Shown: positions 24,722 through 33,546, counted from the first letter of the stretch. The stretch is DNA of 61,477 nucleotides from Paracoccaceae bacterium (GCA_021648225.1 JAKITE010000004.1:1-61477); one strand, 5' to 3'. Notes: a model not told the origin generated them from the letters alone. Program-made: numbers and translations.

Positions 24722-25513
24722 ATGTCAGGCACAGATCACGGCAAGTTTGAGGGATGGCAGGGGCCGGTTCCGGCTTTTATTCTGGTACAGCCGCAGATGG
24801 GTGAAAATATCGGCGCGGCGGCGCGGGCGATGTGGAATTTTGGCCTGGATCGCATGCGGATTGTGGCACCGCGCGATGGCTGGCCCAACCCGAAAGCCGT
24901 GGCTATGGCCAGTGGCGCAGGGCGGGTGCTGGACCATGTGCAGGTCAGCGATACTACTGCTGGAGCAATCAAGGATTTGAATTTTGTCTTTGCCACGACA
25001 GCGCGCAATCGGGATTTGACCAAAACCGTGATGACACCGGAACGTGCGATGGAACACGCGCGCAGCCTTATTTCAAAGGGGCAAAAGGTAGGGGTTTTGT
25101 TCGGGCCGGAACGGGCTGGGTTGGAAAACGAGGATATCGTGCAGGCCAATGCGCTGATTTCCGTGCCGGTAAATCCTGCATTTGCCTCGCTTAATCTGGC
25201 GCAATGTGTGCTGCTTACTGCCTATGAATGGCGACGACAGGTTAGCGAAATTGCCCCCGAGATCATTGATCGTGGCTTGACGCGATACGCTGAAAAAGTC
25301 GAGGTAACAAAGCTGTCAGAAAGTCTGGAACAGCGGCTGGATCAGGTCGGGTTTTTCTGGCCTGAACAAAAACGCGAATCCATGGTTGAAAACATCTGGA
25401 ACATGATGTCACGTTTGCCCATGACCGATTCCGATATACGAACCTTGCACGGGGTTTTCAAAGCATTGGCGGAACGCGACCCGAAGGATTATGAAAATGC
25501 CAGAAAAACGTAA
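24722..25513 (+). CDS. trmJ: TrmJ-type tRNA/rRNA 2'-O-methyltransferase (SPOUT)
   Basis: 263 residues. The SPOUT fold is shown by AFILVQPQMGENIGAAARAMWNFG near the start, LFGPERAGLENEDI in the knot and NPAFASLNLAQCVLLTAYEW near the SAM site. This matches TrmJ, which 2'-O-methylates position 32 of tRNAs. I chose the ATG at 24722 (CGGAGC upstream). The 3' end overlaps the ctaA start by 23 bases, so the two are probably coupled although functionally unrelated. Confidence 0.85.
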   Translation: MSGTDHGKFEGWQGPVPAFILVQPQMGENIGAAARAMWNFGLDRMRIVAPRDGWPNPKAVAMASGAGRVLDHVQVSDTTAGAIKDLNFVFATTARNRDLTKTVMTPERAMEHARSLISKGQKVGVLFGPERAGLENEDIVQANALISVPVNPAFASLNLAQCVLLTAYEWRRQVSEIAPEIIDRGLTRYAEKVEVTKLSESLEQRLDQVGFFWPEQKRESMVENIWNMMSRLPMTDSDIRTLHGVFKALAERDPKDYENARKT

Positions 25514-26621
25514 TATATTTGAAGAGGTTAGCGGTAAAGAGCAAACCGTTGATACGGTTCCTGCCAAAAAACCGGCGCGGCGCGGCATTGCGATTTGGCT
25601 GATGGTTTTATTTGGTCTGGTGGCGCTGATGATCGTGGTTGGCGGCATGACCCGGCTGACGGATAGTGGCCTTTCAATCACCGAATGGAAGCCGGTAACC
25701 GGGGCGATTCCGCCGCTTAATCTTGCTGACTGGGCTTCGGAGTTTGACAAATACAAGGCAACGCCGGAATTCGAGCTGGTCAACAGCACCATGACCATGG
25801 CCGAATTCAAGGGGATTTACTGGTGGGAATGGGGCCACCGGTTTTTGGGACGCTTTGTCGGGTTGGTCTGGGCCGCTGGTTTTTTCTGGTTTTTGTTGCG
25901 CCGTTCCATTCCTGTTGGCTGGACGGGGCGCATGGTTTTGGTGGGTGCGCTTGGCGGGTTGCAAGGCGCGGTTGGCTGGTGGATGGTGGCCAGCGGGCTG
26001 ACGGGGCGCATGGTGGATGTGGCGTCTTATCGTTTGGCCGTTCATCTGGGTTTGGCCTTTGTTATACTGGGTTTAATTGCTTGGTATGTGATGGAATTGC
26101 GCCGGGAATCGGCGGACCTGTTGCAGGCAAGGCGGCGGCGCGAGACCGGTTTGATGACGCTGTCAACGGTTTTGGTGGCGGTGCTTTTTGCGCAGATATT
26201 GCTGGGTGCTTTGGTGGCGGGCATTGATGCGGGGCGCAGTTTTCCGACTTGGCCGTTGATGGCGGGGGAATTCATGCCCTCCGAAAGCTTTGGCTATACG
26301 CCGCTTTGGAGTAACTTTTTTGAAAATCCGGCTTTGGTGCAATTTAACCACCGGCTGCTGGGGTATCTGGCGTTTATTTTCGGGGTGTTTGTTTGGCTCA
26401 AGGCTCGAAAAAGCCCGATGGAAATGGTGCGTGGCAGCTTTTTGGTGATGATGTTGATGATGCTGGCGCAGGTGGTTTTGGGCGTTATTACGGTGCTGTA
26501 TCTGGCGCGGGTTGATATTGCCATCACCCATCAGATCGGCGCGGTGATTTTGTTTGTGCTGGTGCTGCGGGCGCGGTTTCTGGCGGCTTATCCGGTGGAG
26601 CAGAAAATTAAACGTGGGTGA
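25491..26621 (+). CDS. ctaA: Heme A synthase (COX15/CtaA)
   Basis: 376 residues with about eight transmembrane helices. Four heme-ligand-type His blocks are visible: WWEWGHRFLGR, YRLAVHLGLAF, VQFNHRLLGYL and DIAITHQIGAVILF. GGMTRLTDSGLSITEWKPVTG is the COX15 signature. This inner-membrane enzyme converts heme O to heme A for the aa3 oxidase. The ATG at 25491 or a second ATG at 25497 could start it; both lie within trmJ. Length and motifs fit the alphaproteobacterial/mitochondrial COX15 type. Confidence 0.95.
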   Translation: MKMPEKRNIFEEVSGKEQTVDTVPAKKPARRGIAIWLMVLFGLVALMIVVGGMTRLTDSGLSITEWKPVTGAIPPLNLADWASEFDKYKATPEFELVNSTMTMAEFKGIYWWEWGHRFLGRFVGLVWAAGFFWFLLRRSIPVGWTGRMVLVGALGGLQGAVGWWMVASGLTGRMVDVASYRLAVHLGLAFVILGLIAWYVMELRRESADLLQARRRRETGLMTLSTVLVAVLFAQILLGALVAGIDAGRSFPTWPLMAGEFMPSESFGYTPLWSNFFENPALVQFNHRLLGYLAFIFGVFVWLKARKSPMEMVRGSFLVMMLMMLAQVVLGVITVLYLARVDIAITHQIGAVILFVLVLRARFLAAYPVEQKIKRG

Positions 26622-26635
26622 TTGGTGCGGGGATC

Positions 26636-26656
26636 GGTGCGTGGGGACCACGCACC
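26636..26656. repeat. Perfect 9-bp hairpin after ctaA
   Basis: GGTGCGTGG (26636-26644), loop GGA, CCACGCACC (26648-26656), followed by CTACGGG. The palindrome lies 15 bases after the ctaA stop, in the convergent gap with the enoyl-CoA hydratase gene. No U-tract follows, so it may be a REP-type palindrome used as an RNA 3' barrier. Confidence 0.6.
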
Positions 26657-26750
26657 CTACGGGTTAAGGGTTTTGGCAAAACCATCAAAAGTGATGTAAT
26701 TTTTGTATAAGTTTTCTGTAAGTTTTCCATATGCCGCGCAAAGGTTAACA

Positions 26751-27539
26751 TTATTGGTCCCATTCCGGTTTGCGTTTATCCAGAAATGCGGCGATACCGT
26801 TTTCAGTCTCTTGAAACAGCATATTTTCTGCCATGGCCGCACCGGTATAGGCATAGGCGTCTGACAGGTTCATATCACCCTGCGCATAAAATGCTGCTTT
26901 GCCGATTTTTACCGCAACGGCCAATTGGCCTGCGACTTTTTCAGCCAGCGCCTGGGTTTCGGTTTCCAGATTTTCCGCTGCAACCATGCGGTTGATCAGG
27001 CCCAGTTGGCAGGCGCGCTCTGCGTCAATAAATTCACCGGTTGTTAACATTTCAAACGCCTGTTTGCGCGGGATATTGCGGCTAAGCGCCACCATCGGGG
27101 TGGAGCAAAACAGACCTATGTTAACACCGTTAACCCCGAACCGTGTGCCCGTTGCGGCCACAGCCATGTCGCAACTGGCCACCAACTGGCAACCTGCGGC
27201 AGTGGCGATGCCGCGAACCTGCGCGATTACCGGCTGGGGTTGCTTGGTAATGGTCTGCATCAGGGTGGCGCATTGTTCAAACAGGGTATTGAAATAGGCC
27301 TTGCCAGCATCGGGGTGTTGACGCGCGGCGGTCATCTGTTTCAGGTCATGCCCCGCGCAAAATACCTTTCCAGCACCGCGCAGAATGATGGCGCGAACGC
27401 TTTGATCATCGCTTAGGATATCCAGTTGTGATTGCAGGGCGGTCAGCATTTCTTCGGATAGGGCATTCAGGTTTTGCGGGCTGTTCAGGGTCAGGGTGGC
27501 AACAGCGTTTTGGTCTTTGCGCAGCAGAAGATCGGTCAT
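26751..27539 (-). CDS. Enoyl-CoA hydratase/isomerase (crotonase) family protein
   Basis: 262 residues from the ATG at 27539, which has AAGGATC upstream. Crotonase oxyanion-hole blocks are present: FCAGHDLKQM at about 63 and GIATAAGCQLVASCDMAVA at about 103-121. The segment after them (GLFCSTPMVALSRNI) differs from classical hydratases, which carry a catalytic Glu and a PGAGGTQRL stretch there; it resembles ECHDC3-like proteins, whose activity is uncertain. Classical hydratase activity should therefore not be assumed. It is divergent from a PaaI thioesterase gene, 64 bases apart. Confidence 0.8.
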   Translation of the reverse strand: MTDLLLRKDQNAVATLTLNSPQNLNALSEEMLTALQSQLDILSDDQSVRAIILRGAGKVFCAGHDLKQMTAARQHPDAGKAYFNTLFEQCATLMQTITKQPQPVIAQVRGIATAAGCQLVASCDMAVAATGTRFGVNGVNIGLFCSTPMVALSRNIPRKQAFEMLTTGEFIDAERACQLGLINRMVAAENLETETQALAEKVAGQLAVAVKIGKAAFYAQGDMNLSDAYAYTGAAMAENMLFQETENGIAAFLDKRKPEWDQ

Positions 27540-27603
27540 GGGGCTTGATCCTTTTGGGTTTCCAAGACAGTCTGCTGGAAAATCTGTAAAACGGAAAGAG
27601 CCA

Positions 27604-28020
27604 ATGCAGCCAAAAATGACCCTTATCGAGATGCACAGCTTTTTCGAGCAAGTTTTTCCGCAGGTAAAAGACAAATTCGAGGTGCTGGATTTACAGCCTA
27701 TGGCGGCAACTGTGCGGATGCATGTTGATGAGGCTGACCTGCGCCCGGGCGGCACCATATCCGGCCCTGCAATGTTTGCGCTGGCGGATGTGGCATTTTA
27801 TATCGCCACACTGGCGATGATCGGGCCGAAAGCCCTGACTGTGACCACCAGTTGCAATATCAATTTTATGCGCAAGCCCGAGCCGGGCGATTTGCTGGCC
27901 AAGGCGCGGATTTTGAAACTGGGGCGCAGCCTAAGTGTCGGGGATGTTGAACTGTTTTCAGATGGCAGTGACAAACCTGTTGCCCATGCCAGCCTGACCT
28001 ATTCGATTCCACCAAAATAA
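27604..28020 (+). CDS. PaaI-type hotdog thioesterase
   Basis: 138 residues with the single hotdog fold: DEADLRPGGTISGPAMFALAD covers the central helix and active-site region, and VTTSCNINFMRKPEPGDLLAKA the following strand. Such proteins hydrolyse acyl- or aryl-CoA thioesters as tetramers. The ATG at 27604 (MQPKMTL) is chosen because longer in-frame starts overlap the divergent crotonase gene. The pairing of a thioesterase with a crotonase suggests shared CoA-ester metabolism, but the substrate is unknown. Confidence 0.75.
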   Translation: MQPKMTLIEMHSFFEQVFPQVKDKFEVLDLQPMAATVRMHVDEADLRPGGTISGPAMFALADVAFYIATLAMIGPKALTVTTSCNINFMRKPEPGDLLAKARILKLGRSLSVGDVELFSDGSDKPVAHASLTYSIPPK

Positions 28021-28035
28021 TGGGGTAATATAATA

Positions 28036-28074
28036 CCCAATTTGTAAGGCGTTGAAAAGGCTTGCAAAATTGGG
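28036..28074 (+). terminator. Imperfect hairpin after the thioesterase gene
   Basis: CCCAATTTGTAAG pairs imperfectly with CTTGCAAAATTGGG, giving a long A/T-rich stem, followed by GCGTTTTG. It starts 16 bases after the stop and may end the thioesterase transcript; the T-run is weak. Confidence 0.4.
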
Positions 28075-28085
28075 GCGTTTTGCAA

Positions 28086-28113
28086 TTGACTGTGGGTTTC
28101 AAACCTTTACAAC
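28086..28113 (+). promoter_or_regulatory. Candidate sigma-70 promoter for rplM-rpsI
   Basis: TTGACT (28086-28091) and TACAAC (28108-28113) are separated by 16 bases, about 64 bases before the rplM ATG. The -35 matches consensus at five of six positions and the -10 at four of six. Confidence 0.4.
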
Positions 28114-28176
28114 CCCATTATCAGATTTCGCGAGGCTTTGGCTTTGCATTCACCATCCGAAAAACGGAAGTAAACC

Positions 28177-28641
28177 ATGAAAACATATTCAGCCAAACCG
28201 GGTGATATTGACAAGAAATGGATCCTGATTGACGCCGAAGGCGTTGTTCTGGGCCGTCTTGCCAGCATCATTGCCATGCGCTTGCGCGGCAAACATAAAC
28301 CAACTTTCACACCGCACATGGATATGGGCGACAATGTGATTGTGATCAACGCTGACAAAATCCAGCTGACCGGCAATAAACGCGCCGACAAGATTTATTA
28401 CTGGCACACCGGCCATCCGGGCGGCATTAAACAACGCACTGCCGGCCAAATTCTTGAGGGTCGTTTCCCTGAACGGATCGTAACCAAAGCCGTGCAACGC
28501 ATGTTGCCGGGTGGTCCGCTTTCCAAACAGCAAATGACCAATTTGCGGGTTTATGCGGGTGCCGAACACGGCCAAGAGGCCCAACAGCCAACGGTTCTGG
28601 ATGTAGCATCCATGAACCCTAAAAACACACGGAGCGCTTAA
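28177..28641 (+). CDS. rplM: 50S ribosomal protein L13
   Basis: 154 residues, the normal bacterial length. It starts MKTYSAKPGDIDKKW and includes LGRLASIIAMRLRGKHK, GDNVIVINADKIQLTG and AVQRMLPGGPLSKQQM, all canonical L13 blocks. It is an early-assembly 50S protein binding 23S rRNA. rpsI begins two bases after its stop, the universal rplM-rpsI operon. Confidence 0.97.
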   Translation: MKTYSAKPGDIDKKWILIDAEGVVLGRLASIIAMRLRGKHKPTFTPHMDMGDNVIVINADKIQLTGNKRADKIYYWHTGHPGGIKQRTAGQILEGRFPERIVTKAVQRMLPGGPLSKQQMTNLRVYAGAEHGQEAQQPTVLDVASMNPKNTRSA

Positions 28642-28643
28642 TC

Positions 28644-29141
28644 ATGAATGATGAAATCAAATCGCTCGACGATCTGAAAGAAGCTGTTGCCGATACTGGC
28701 GCGGTTCTTGCCGAGGTTGAAACAGCCGCCCCGCGCGAACCTGTTCGCGATGAATTGGGCCGCTCCTACGCCACCGGCAAACGTAAAGATGCGGTTGCCC
28801 GTGTCTGGATCAAGCCCGGTTCCGGCAAAGTGACCGTGAATGGCAAAGAAATGAATGCCTATTTTGCACGGCCCGTGCTGCAAATGCTGATCAATCAAGC
28901 ATTTTCTGTTGCCGGTGTTGTTGGTGAATTCGACGTGAATGCAACTGTTAAAGGTGGTGGTCTTTCCGGCCAGGCTGGCGCGGTAAAGCACGGCATTTCC
29001 AAAGCATTGCAACTGTATGAGCCATCTCTGCGCGGCGCCCTAAAGGCGGCAGGGTTCCTGACCCGCGACGCACGTGTTGTTGAGCGGAAAAAATACGGCA
29101 GACGCAAAGCGCGTCGGAGCTTTCAGTTCTCCAAGCGTTAA
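28644..29141 (+). CDS. rpsI: 30S ribosomal protein S9
   Basis: 165 residues. The conserved core begins at YATGKRKDAVARVWIKPG and ends with the basic C-terminal tail KKYGRRKARRSFQFSKR, whose last residues reach the P-site tRNA. About 38 acidic residues precede the core, an N-terminal extension common in alphaproteobacteria. A GGAG sits ahead of the ATG within the end of rplM. Its terminator lies inside the 3' end of the opposing kinase gene. Confidence 0.97.
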   Translation: MNDEIKSLDDLKEAVADTGAVLAEVETAAPREPVRDELGRSYATGKRKDAVARVWIKPGSGKVTVNGKEMNAYFARPVLQMLINQAFSVAGVVGEFDVNATVKGGGLSGQAGAVKHGISKALQLYEPSLRGALKAAGFLTRDARVVERKKYGRRKARRSFQFSKR

Positions 29142-29146
29142 ATTGC

Positions 29147-31192
29147 TTATATGTTTTCAAAGGGCTGCGAATTTCGCGGCCCTTTTTTATTGTAATAGGC
29201 TGAATTGTTGTAATAATTCAGGTCGGCTGCGCCTTTTTCCTGACTTAAAATCGCAACAATCTCGGTGGCAGGTGGTTTGCTGTCTTTAAGGATTTTCAGC
29301 GCGGCCCGCACGTCCGATTGTTTGGTGCTGGCCCATTTGACGGTTAAGGCAATCACATCGGCCATTTTGGCCAGATGTGCGGAATCAACAATCGGCAATA
29401 CTGGCGGCGTGTCAAATATAATGATGTCAAAATCCTGCCTTGCAAACTCTATCAGCGATTGGAATTTGGGTGAGCAAAATATCTGGTCGTTTGCCTGGGT
29501 TTCGCTGGCTGTTCCGGTTAGAACCTGCATGCCTGTCGGGTCGTTATAAAAACCGGATTTGGGTATCGGGTGTTGGTTCAACCATTCAAGCAGTGAAATT
29601 TGAGAATTTCCAGCCAACAGCCGGTGGATTTTTGGATTTCGCAGGTCGCAATCTATTAACAGGGTGCGTTTGCCGGACAGGGCATAGGCCTGCGCCAAGG
29701 CGATGCTGGTGTTTGATTTGCCCTCACCGGGCACCGAGGACACCACCATAATCACATGGCCCGTGGCGTCGGGGTTGTTTTGGCGCAATAGGCATTGGTC
29801 GATGCCGGCCCGCAATTTGCGAATGGATTCGGTGTATCGAGACATTGGTTCAGCGGTAAATTTACCAGCGATGTTTTGCCCCGTAATAGCCGGAATACGG
29901 GCAGCGACGGGCAGGTTCAGGGCATCCGTTAGCTGGGGTTCAGATGTGAAACCGGCAATCCGCGCTTCGTTCATGAACGCCAGACCGATGCCAAGAAAAA
30001 AGGTAATGGCTGCCGCCACCGCAAGGGCGGTTTTCTGGTCTTGGCGCGAGGCAGAAAGCGGTGGCAGGGCGGCGGAAATAATCCGGCTATCGGCAACCTG
30101 CAATTCGGCCTGCAAGGCCAGTTCGCGGCGGCGCTCGATAAACAGGTCATATTGATCACGGGTTATCGCGGCTTCTTGTTGCAGGGCGTAAATCTCGGTC
30201 AGCAGGGATGGGGGGATGCTGGTTTCAAGAATAATATTGCGAATGCTGGCCATGACCTGGGTTTTTTGAAGCTGAAGGCCGAGAATTCTGTTTTGCAGAG
30301 TGTCAAGATTGGTATTTGTCAGGTCCAATAGCTGTTGGTCGATTTCCAGCAATTGTTGTTGCAAATCAATCGGCGCATTGGTGTTGATCTGGTCTTTTTG
30401 ATCGACCAGCGCCAGCATGGTTTGGTTTTGAAAACCATTGGCAACGGCGCGCCAGTTTTCATTGCCCAGGTTTTGTTCAACGGTTCTGGCTTGGTTAATC
30501 TGGATGGTTAATGCGGTTTCATAACCGCTAAACACCCCTTGCAATCGGGTTAGATCATCGCGATTGGCAAAGCGTTCGATCTCGGTCAGGTTATCGGAAA
30601 TGAACTGGTCAAAACTGCTTTCGGAGCTGGCCAGTTTTTGTTTTATTTCATTCAGGTTGGTTTCGATAATCCCTTGTAATCGATTGATTTCATCCACTTT
30701 TTGCGATATTTGATAGGAAATATAGCTGTCGGCCCAGATGTTTGTAATTTGCGCAGCCCGATCGGGGTTGCTGGCGGTAACCGCAATTGACAAGATATAG
30801 GTCTGGCCTTTTCGGGTCACGGTGCTGGCACGCTGAAAAGCCCTGATCGCGGTGGTCTGGGCTGAATTTTCAGACGTGGCAAATTCGGGGTCTTGCAATA
30901 ACCCTGCATTGGCAACAACCAATGCGGCAACAGCGTTGGAGGCCAGAATCTCGACCTCTCCTTCAACGCGTACGTTGTTTATGCTGAAATTCTGCGGAAC
31001 CTCGGCGTCATCAAGCAGGTTTTTGGTGTTGGGGAAAACCTGGATCAAGGATGATGCGGTGTATTTCGCCGGGGTTGCAACCAAATAGGCGCCGGTCACC
31101 AGCGCCATGGCAAAACAGACCATCAGAATCAGGTTTTTCTGTCGTTTCAGCACTGCAAAAACCGAATTCAGGCTTAGGGTTTCTTCAACCAT
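29147..31192 (-). CDS. Exopolysaccharide co-polymerase / BY-type tyrosine kinase (Wzc-like)
   Basis: 681 residues. A Wzz domain with a helix near 20-40 leads to a long periplasmic coiled-coil (about 150-330) and a second helix near 395-415. The cytoplasmic BY-kinase has Walker A SSVPGEGKSNTSIALAQAYA, Walker A' LLIDCDLRNPKIH and Walker B IIFDTPPVLPIVD. The C-terminus holds a Tyr cluster (NYYNNSAYYNKK), the autophosphorylation site of such kinases. It controls chain length and export of the polymer. The ATG at 31192 overlaps the preceding gene's TGA (ATGGTTGA) and has AAAGG upstream. The last dozen codons are made of the opposing rpsI terminator. Confidence 0.9.
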   Translation of the reverse strand: MVEETLSLNSVFAVLKRQKNLILMVCFAMALVTGAYLVATPAKYTASSLIQVFPNTKNLLDDAEVPQNFSINNVRVEGEVEILASNAVAALVVANAGLLQDPEFATSENSAQTTAIRAFQRASTVTRKGQTYILSIAVTASNPDRAAQITNIWADSYISYQISQKVDEINRLQGIIETNLNEIKQKLASSESSFDQFISDNLTEIERFANRDDLTRLQGVFSGYETALTIQINQARTVEQNLGNENWRAVANGFQNQTMLALVDQKDQINTNAPIDLQQQLLEIDQQLLDLTNTNLDTLQNRILGLQLQKTQVMASIRNIILETSIPPSLLTEIYALQQEAAITRDQYDLFIERRRELALQAELQVADSRIISAALPPLSASRQDQKTALAVAAAITFFLGIGLAFMNEARIAGFTSEPQLTDALNLPVAARIPAITGQNIAGKFTAEPMSRYTESIRKLRAGIDQCLLRQNNPDATGHVIMVVSSVPGEGKSNTSIALAQAYALSGKRTLLIDCDLRNPKIHRLLAGNSQISLLEWLNQHPIPKSGFYNDPTGMQVLTGTASETQANDQIFCSPKFQSLIEFARQDFDIIIFDTPPVLPIVDSAHLAKMADVIALTVKWASTKQSDVRAALKILKDSKPPATEIVAILSQEKGAADLNYYNNSAYYNKKGPRNSQPFENI
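29159..29188 (+). terminator. rpsI rho-independent terminator, inside the opposing kinase gene
   Basis: AAAGGGCTGCG (from 29159), short AATTT loop, CGCGGCCC with one wobble, then TTTTTT to 29188. It lies about 17 bases past the rpsI stop and wholly within the coding region of the leftward BY-kinase gene. Confidence 0.85.
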
Positions 31193-32438
31193 TACGGACC
31201 TTTCGGTGGGTTGCTGTCGTTTTGCCATGGGTGGAGTTGCTGGCAAGTGTTTCCCCAAGTGCAATCGCGATGATTGCCAGAAAAAGAAACATATTGGCCT
31301 GAATTTCAAGGCTGAAATCAGCCAGCGAATGGGTGGCGGCCAAGGCAATTACCGAAATTGCAAGCGCGGCAAAACCATTTTTTTGGGTGGGTTTTAGCAG
31401 ATGGAAAACGCTGAGTGCTGCCATAATAACCGGAATCGAGCCAAAAATCAGGCCTAATTCAGCCCAGTTGGTTAGATAGGTATTATGGGCCTTGTCCCAG
31501 ACCAGATCAGGGTCAAGCGGCGGCATGTGGAATTGCGGAAAAGCCACCGCAAAACTATCGGCACCAAATCCGGTCAGGGGGCGGGTTTTGATCATTTCGA
31601 TGACTTGGGAAAACAGGGTGAGGCGGGTTTTAATGTCTTGGCCCAGATCGGGTATTCTGAAATCGGAAAATTGCCAGAAAAACACAATTGCGATGCAAAA
31701 GCTGGCCAAAACCATCAGGGTTGGCAGGGTGGTTTTTGTGGGTGTTCTGGCTTGAAATACCATTAGCCCAACCAAAAACGCAATCACGCCAAAACGGGAA
31801 TTTGTTAGGAAAAGCGAGGTGCCGAGCAGGGCGATACCAAGGGTCAGGTATTGTCGGCCCCGGGTGCTGGTGTTTTGCCAAAGGTATAGGCCTGTAAGAA
31901 TGCCAAAGCCGATATAGGTTGCAAATGAATTACGATTGATAAAACTGCCGGTCAGGCTGTTTGGATAATATATTTTGCCAAAAACCGGGGGCAGGCCGAT
32001 GGCGTTGGTTAGTAATAAAATCCCGATAACACATTGAAAAACAACCGTTAAAAATGCGATAAACAGGAATGTCTGGCGTTTTTGCTTGGTGTCTATTGCC
32101 TTGAGGATCAGCCAGAAAAAGCAGGCATAAGACAATACCCGAAGCAGCGCCAGCAGGCTGGCGCGGGGGGCAATGCTGGTTGGCAGGGCGATTTGAAAAA
32201 TCAGAAAGCCAAGATAAAGAGTAAAAAACGCCAGCATAATATTCACGGTTTCTGGGTGGGTGAATCGGGGTTTTGAACGGCTGCCAAACGCCAATTGCAG
32301 GCCTGCCAGAAAGAACAAAAAACTTGCCCAGATCATCCAGAAAACCGGCCGGTTGCTGGCAAGCGGCAGGGGGGAAAGCATCAGCACCAGTGCCAATCCT
32401 GCTGCGGTTAGCCTGTCAAAAAACCGGTTAATTTCCAT
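31185..32438 (-). CDS. O-antigen ligase/polymerase-type (Wzy-C) membrane protein
   Basis: 417 residues with about twelve hydrophobic helices. A large periplasmic loop near residues 290-345 carries RPLTGFGADSFAVAFPQF and WDKAHNTYLTNWAELG, with an arginine and a histidine typical of the O-antigen ligase/Wzy-C family. It may polymerise or attach polyprenyl-linked glycan repeat units on the outer face of the inner membrane. I chose the ATG at 32438, about eight bases from AAGGGT; it overlaps the stop of the upstream gene. It is translationally coupled to the kinase gene downstream. Confidence 0.8.
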   Translation of the reverse strand: MEINRFFDRLTAAGLALVLMLSPLPLASNRPVFWMIWASFLFFLAGLQLAFGSRSKPRFTHPETVNIMLAFFTLYLGFLIFQIALPTSIAPRASLLALLRVLSYACFFWLILKAIDTKQKRQTFLFIAFLTVVFQCVIGILLLTNAIGLPPVFGKIYYPNSLTGSFINRNSFATYIGFGILTGLYLWQNTSTRGRQYLTLGIALLGTSLFLTNSRFGVIAFLVGLMVFQARTPTKTTLPTLMVLASFCIAIVFFWQFSDFRIPDLGQDIKTRLTLFSQVIEMIKTRPLTGFGADSFAVAFPQFHMPPLDPDLVWDKAHNTYLTNWAELGLIFGSIPVIMAALSVFHLLKPTQKNGFAALAISVIALAATHSLADFSLEIQANMFLFLAIIAIALGETLASNSTHGKTTATHRKVRNG

Positions 32439-33063
32439 TTGCATACCCTTGGATATTGCGTCTGAGCGCCGCAAGGAAACTGGCTTGAATTTGGGTGGGT
32501 TGATTGGCGAGTTGCGCCGAAATTCGGGGTCTGAAATCGGGGTTCTGCATATAAAGCGATACCAATAACGCCCCCCCGGTATTACTGTTTAGGGCCAGAT
32601 TTAAATCGTTAAGATGGCTGGTTGAATTGGCGGCTGACAGGCTTGAAAAAGCCCGCTCTGCAAGGGGAATTCGCATTTTTGCAAGCCAGGTTTCATAGCT
32701 GGCAAAATCATAGGATTTTCCGAGTGCATCGTTAAATCGAGCCTCGTTGCCCAGATGGAAATTTACATAAGCCGCAACAAACCACGCATAGGCATCATGG
32801 GGCGAGGTTTGGAGGATATTTTGCGAAATAGAATCGCATTTTTGCAGGGCTACCTGCCGGTTTTGCTGTGCCAAAAGCCGGGCTTGAAGCGTGGTAAGCC
32901 CGGCCAGACAATTAGACAGAAACCGGTGGTCGGACAAAAGCGAAAACGCCCTGTTTCCCGTGGGTTTGCCCGCATAAAATTCCTGTTTTGCGACAATTCC
33001 CGAGGCAAAAGACAAGCTGAATAGCGCAATGATCATTAATGAATTGGGGAATGATACGTTCAT
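32428..33063 (-). CDS. Exported protein of unknown function in EPS locus
   Basis: 211 residues. An N-terminal hydrophobic stretch (residues 8-25, NSLMIIALFSLSFASGIVA) is a signal peptide or anchor. The remainder looks helical, with AYAWFVAAYVNFHLGN resembling a TPR helix pair, so a periplasmic scaffold or TPR-like helper is possible. I do not recognise the family. It is first in a leftward run with the Wzy-C-type protein and the Wzc-like kinase, overlapping the former by 11 bases, so a role in polymer assembly is likely. Confidence 0.6.
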   Translation of the reverse strand: MNVSFPNSLMIIALFSLSFASGIVAKQEFYAGKPTGNRAFSLLSDHRFLSNCLAGLTTLQARLLAQQNRQVALQKCDSISQNILQTSPHDAYAWFVAAYVNFHLGNEARFNDALGKSYDFASYETWLAKMRIPLAERAFSSLSAANSTSHLNDLNLALNSNTGGALLVSLYMQNPDFRPRISAQLANQPTQIQASFLAALRRNIQGYANGN

Positions 33064-33138
33064 AAAATATTAACTATGTGTTTGCACTTTTTTGGTATGG
33101 CAAAAAGATGTTGAGCCAACAGAGCCAAGGGGGCTGGA

Positions 33139-33546
33139 TTGAAAGTTTTGCAATTATTGGTGCTTGCTGCATTGGCCCTGCCGATTCGGGCGGGATTTGT
33201 CAGCGCCCAAGAACCCGGGTTTTCAGCTGTGGCAAGTGGTTGTGTGGATGAGACCCGCGAAACCTGCCTAGGCAATGTGCAAAATGTGCTGGTGGCATTG
33301 CGCGGCAATGTTTCGCAAGGTTTGCTTGACGAAAGCCTTGGCAGGTTGGTGCTGGCCATGGTTAACGCGCTGGAAGAATCGTTTTCTGACGATGTATTTG
33401 TGACGGTCGCCATGGCCTTGCGGGAAATTGCCCGATTTGCTGTGTTACCCGAATTTAGCAGCGCAATTCTGGAAATTGCTGCAATTATCGAACAACGGGA
33501 TATTTTTGTTATTGCCCCTGATTTGCTGATTGCAAGCCCAAGTTGA
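33139..33546 (+). CDS. Small secreted protein of unknown function
   Basis: 135 residues starting with TTG at 33139, which has AAGGGGG at ideal spacing; no better start exists. Residues 1-23 are a signal peptide (LLVLAALALPIRAGFVSA, then QEP). Two Cys follow at GCVDETRETC, which could form a disulfide, then the rest is predicted to be helical. I do not recognise the family. It stands alone between the leftward and rightward EPS operons, diverging from the former by 75 bases. Confidence 0.6.
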   Translation: MKVLQLLVLAALALPIRAGFVSAQEPGFSAVASGCVDETRETCLGNVQNVLVALRGNVSQGLLDESLGRLVLAMVNALEESFSDDVFVTVAMALREIARFAVLPEFSSAILEIAAIIEQRDIFVIAPDLLIASPS

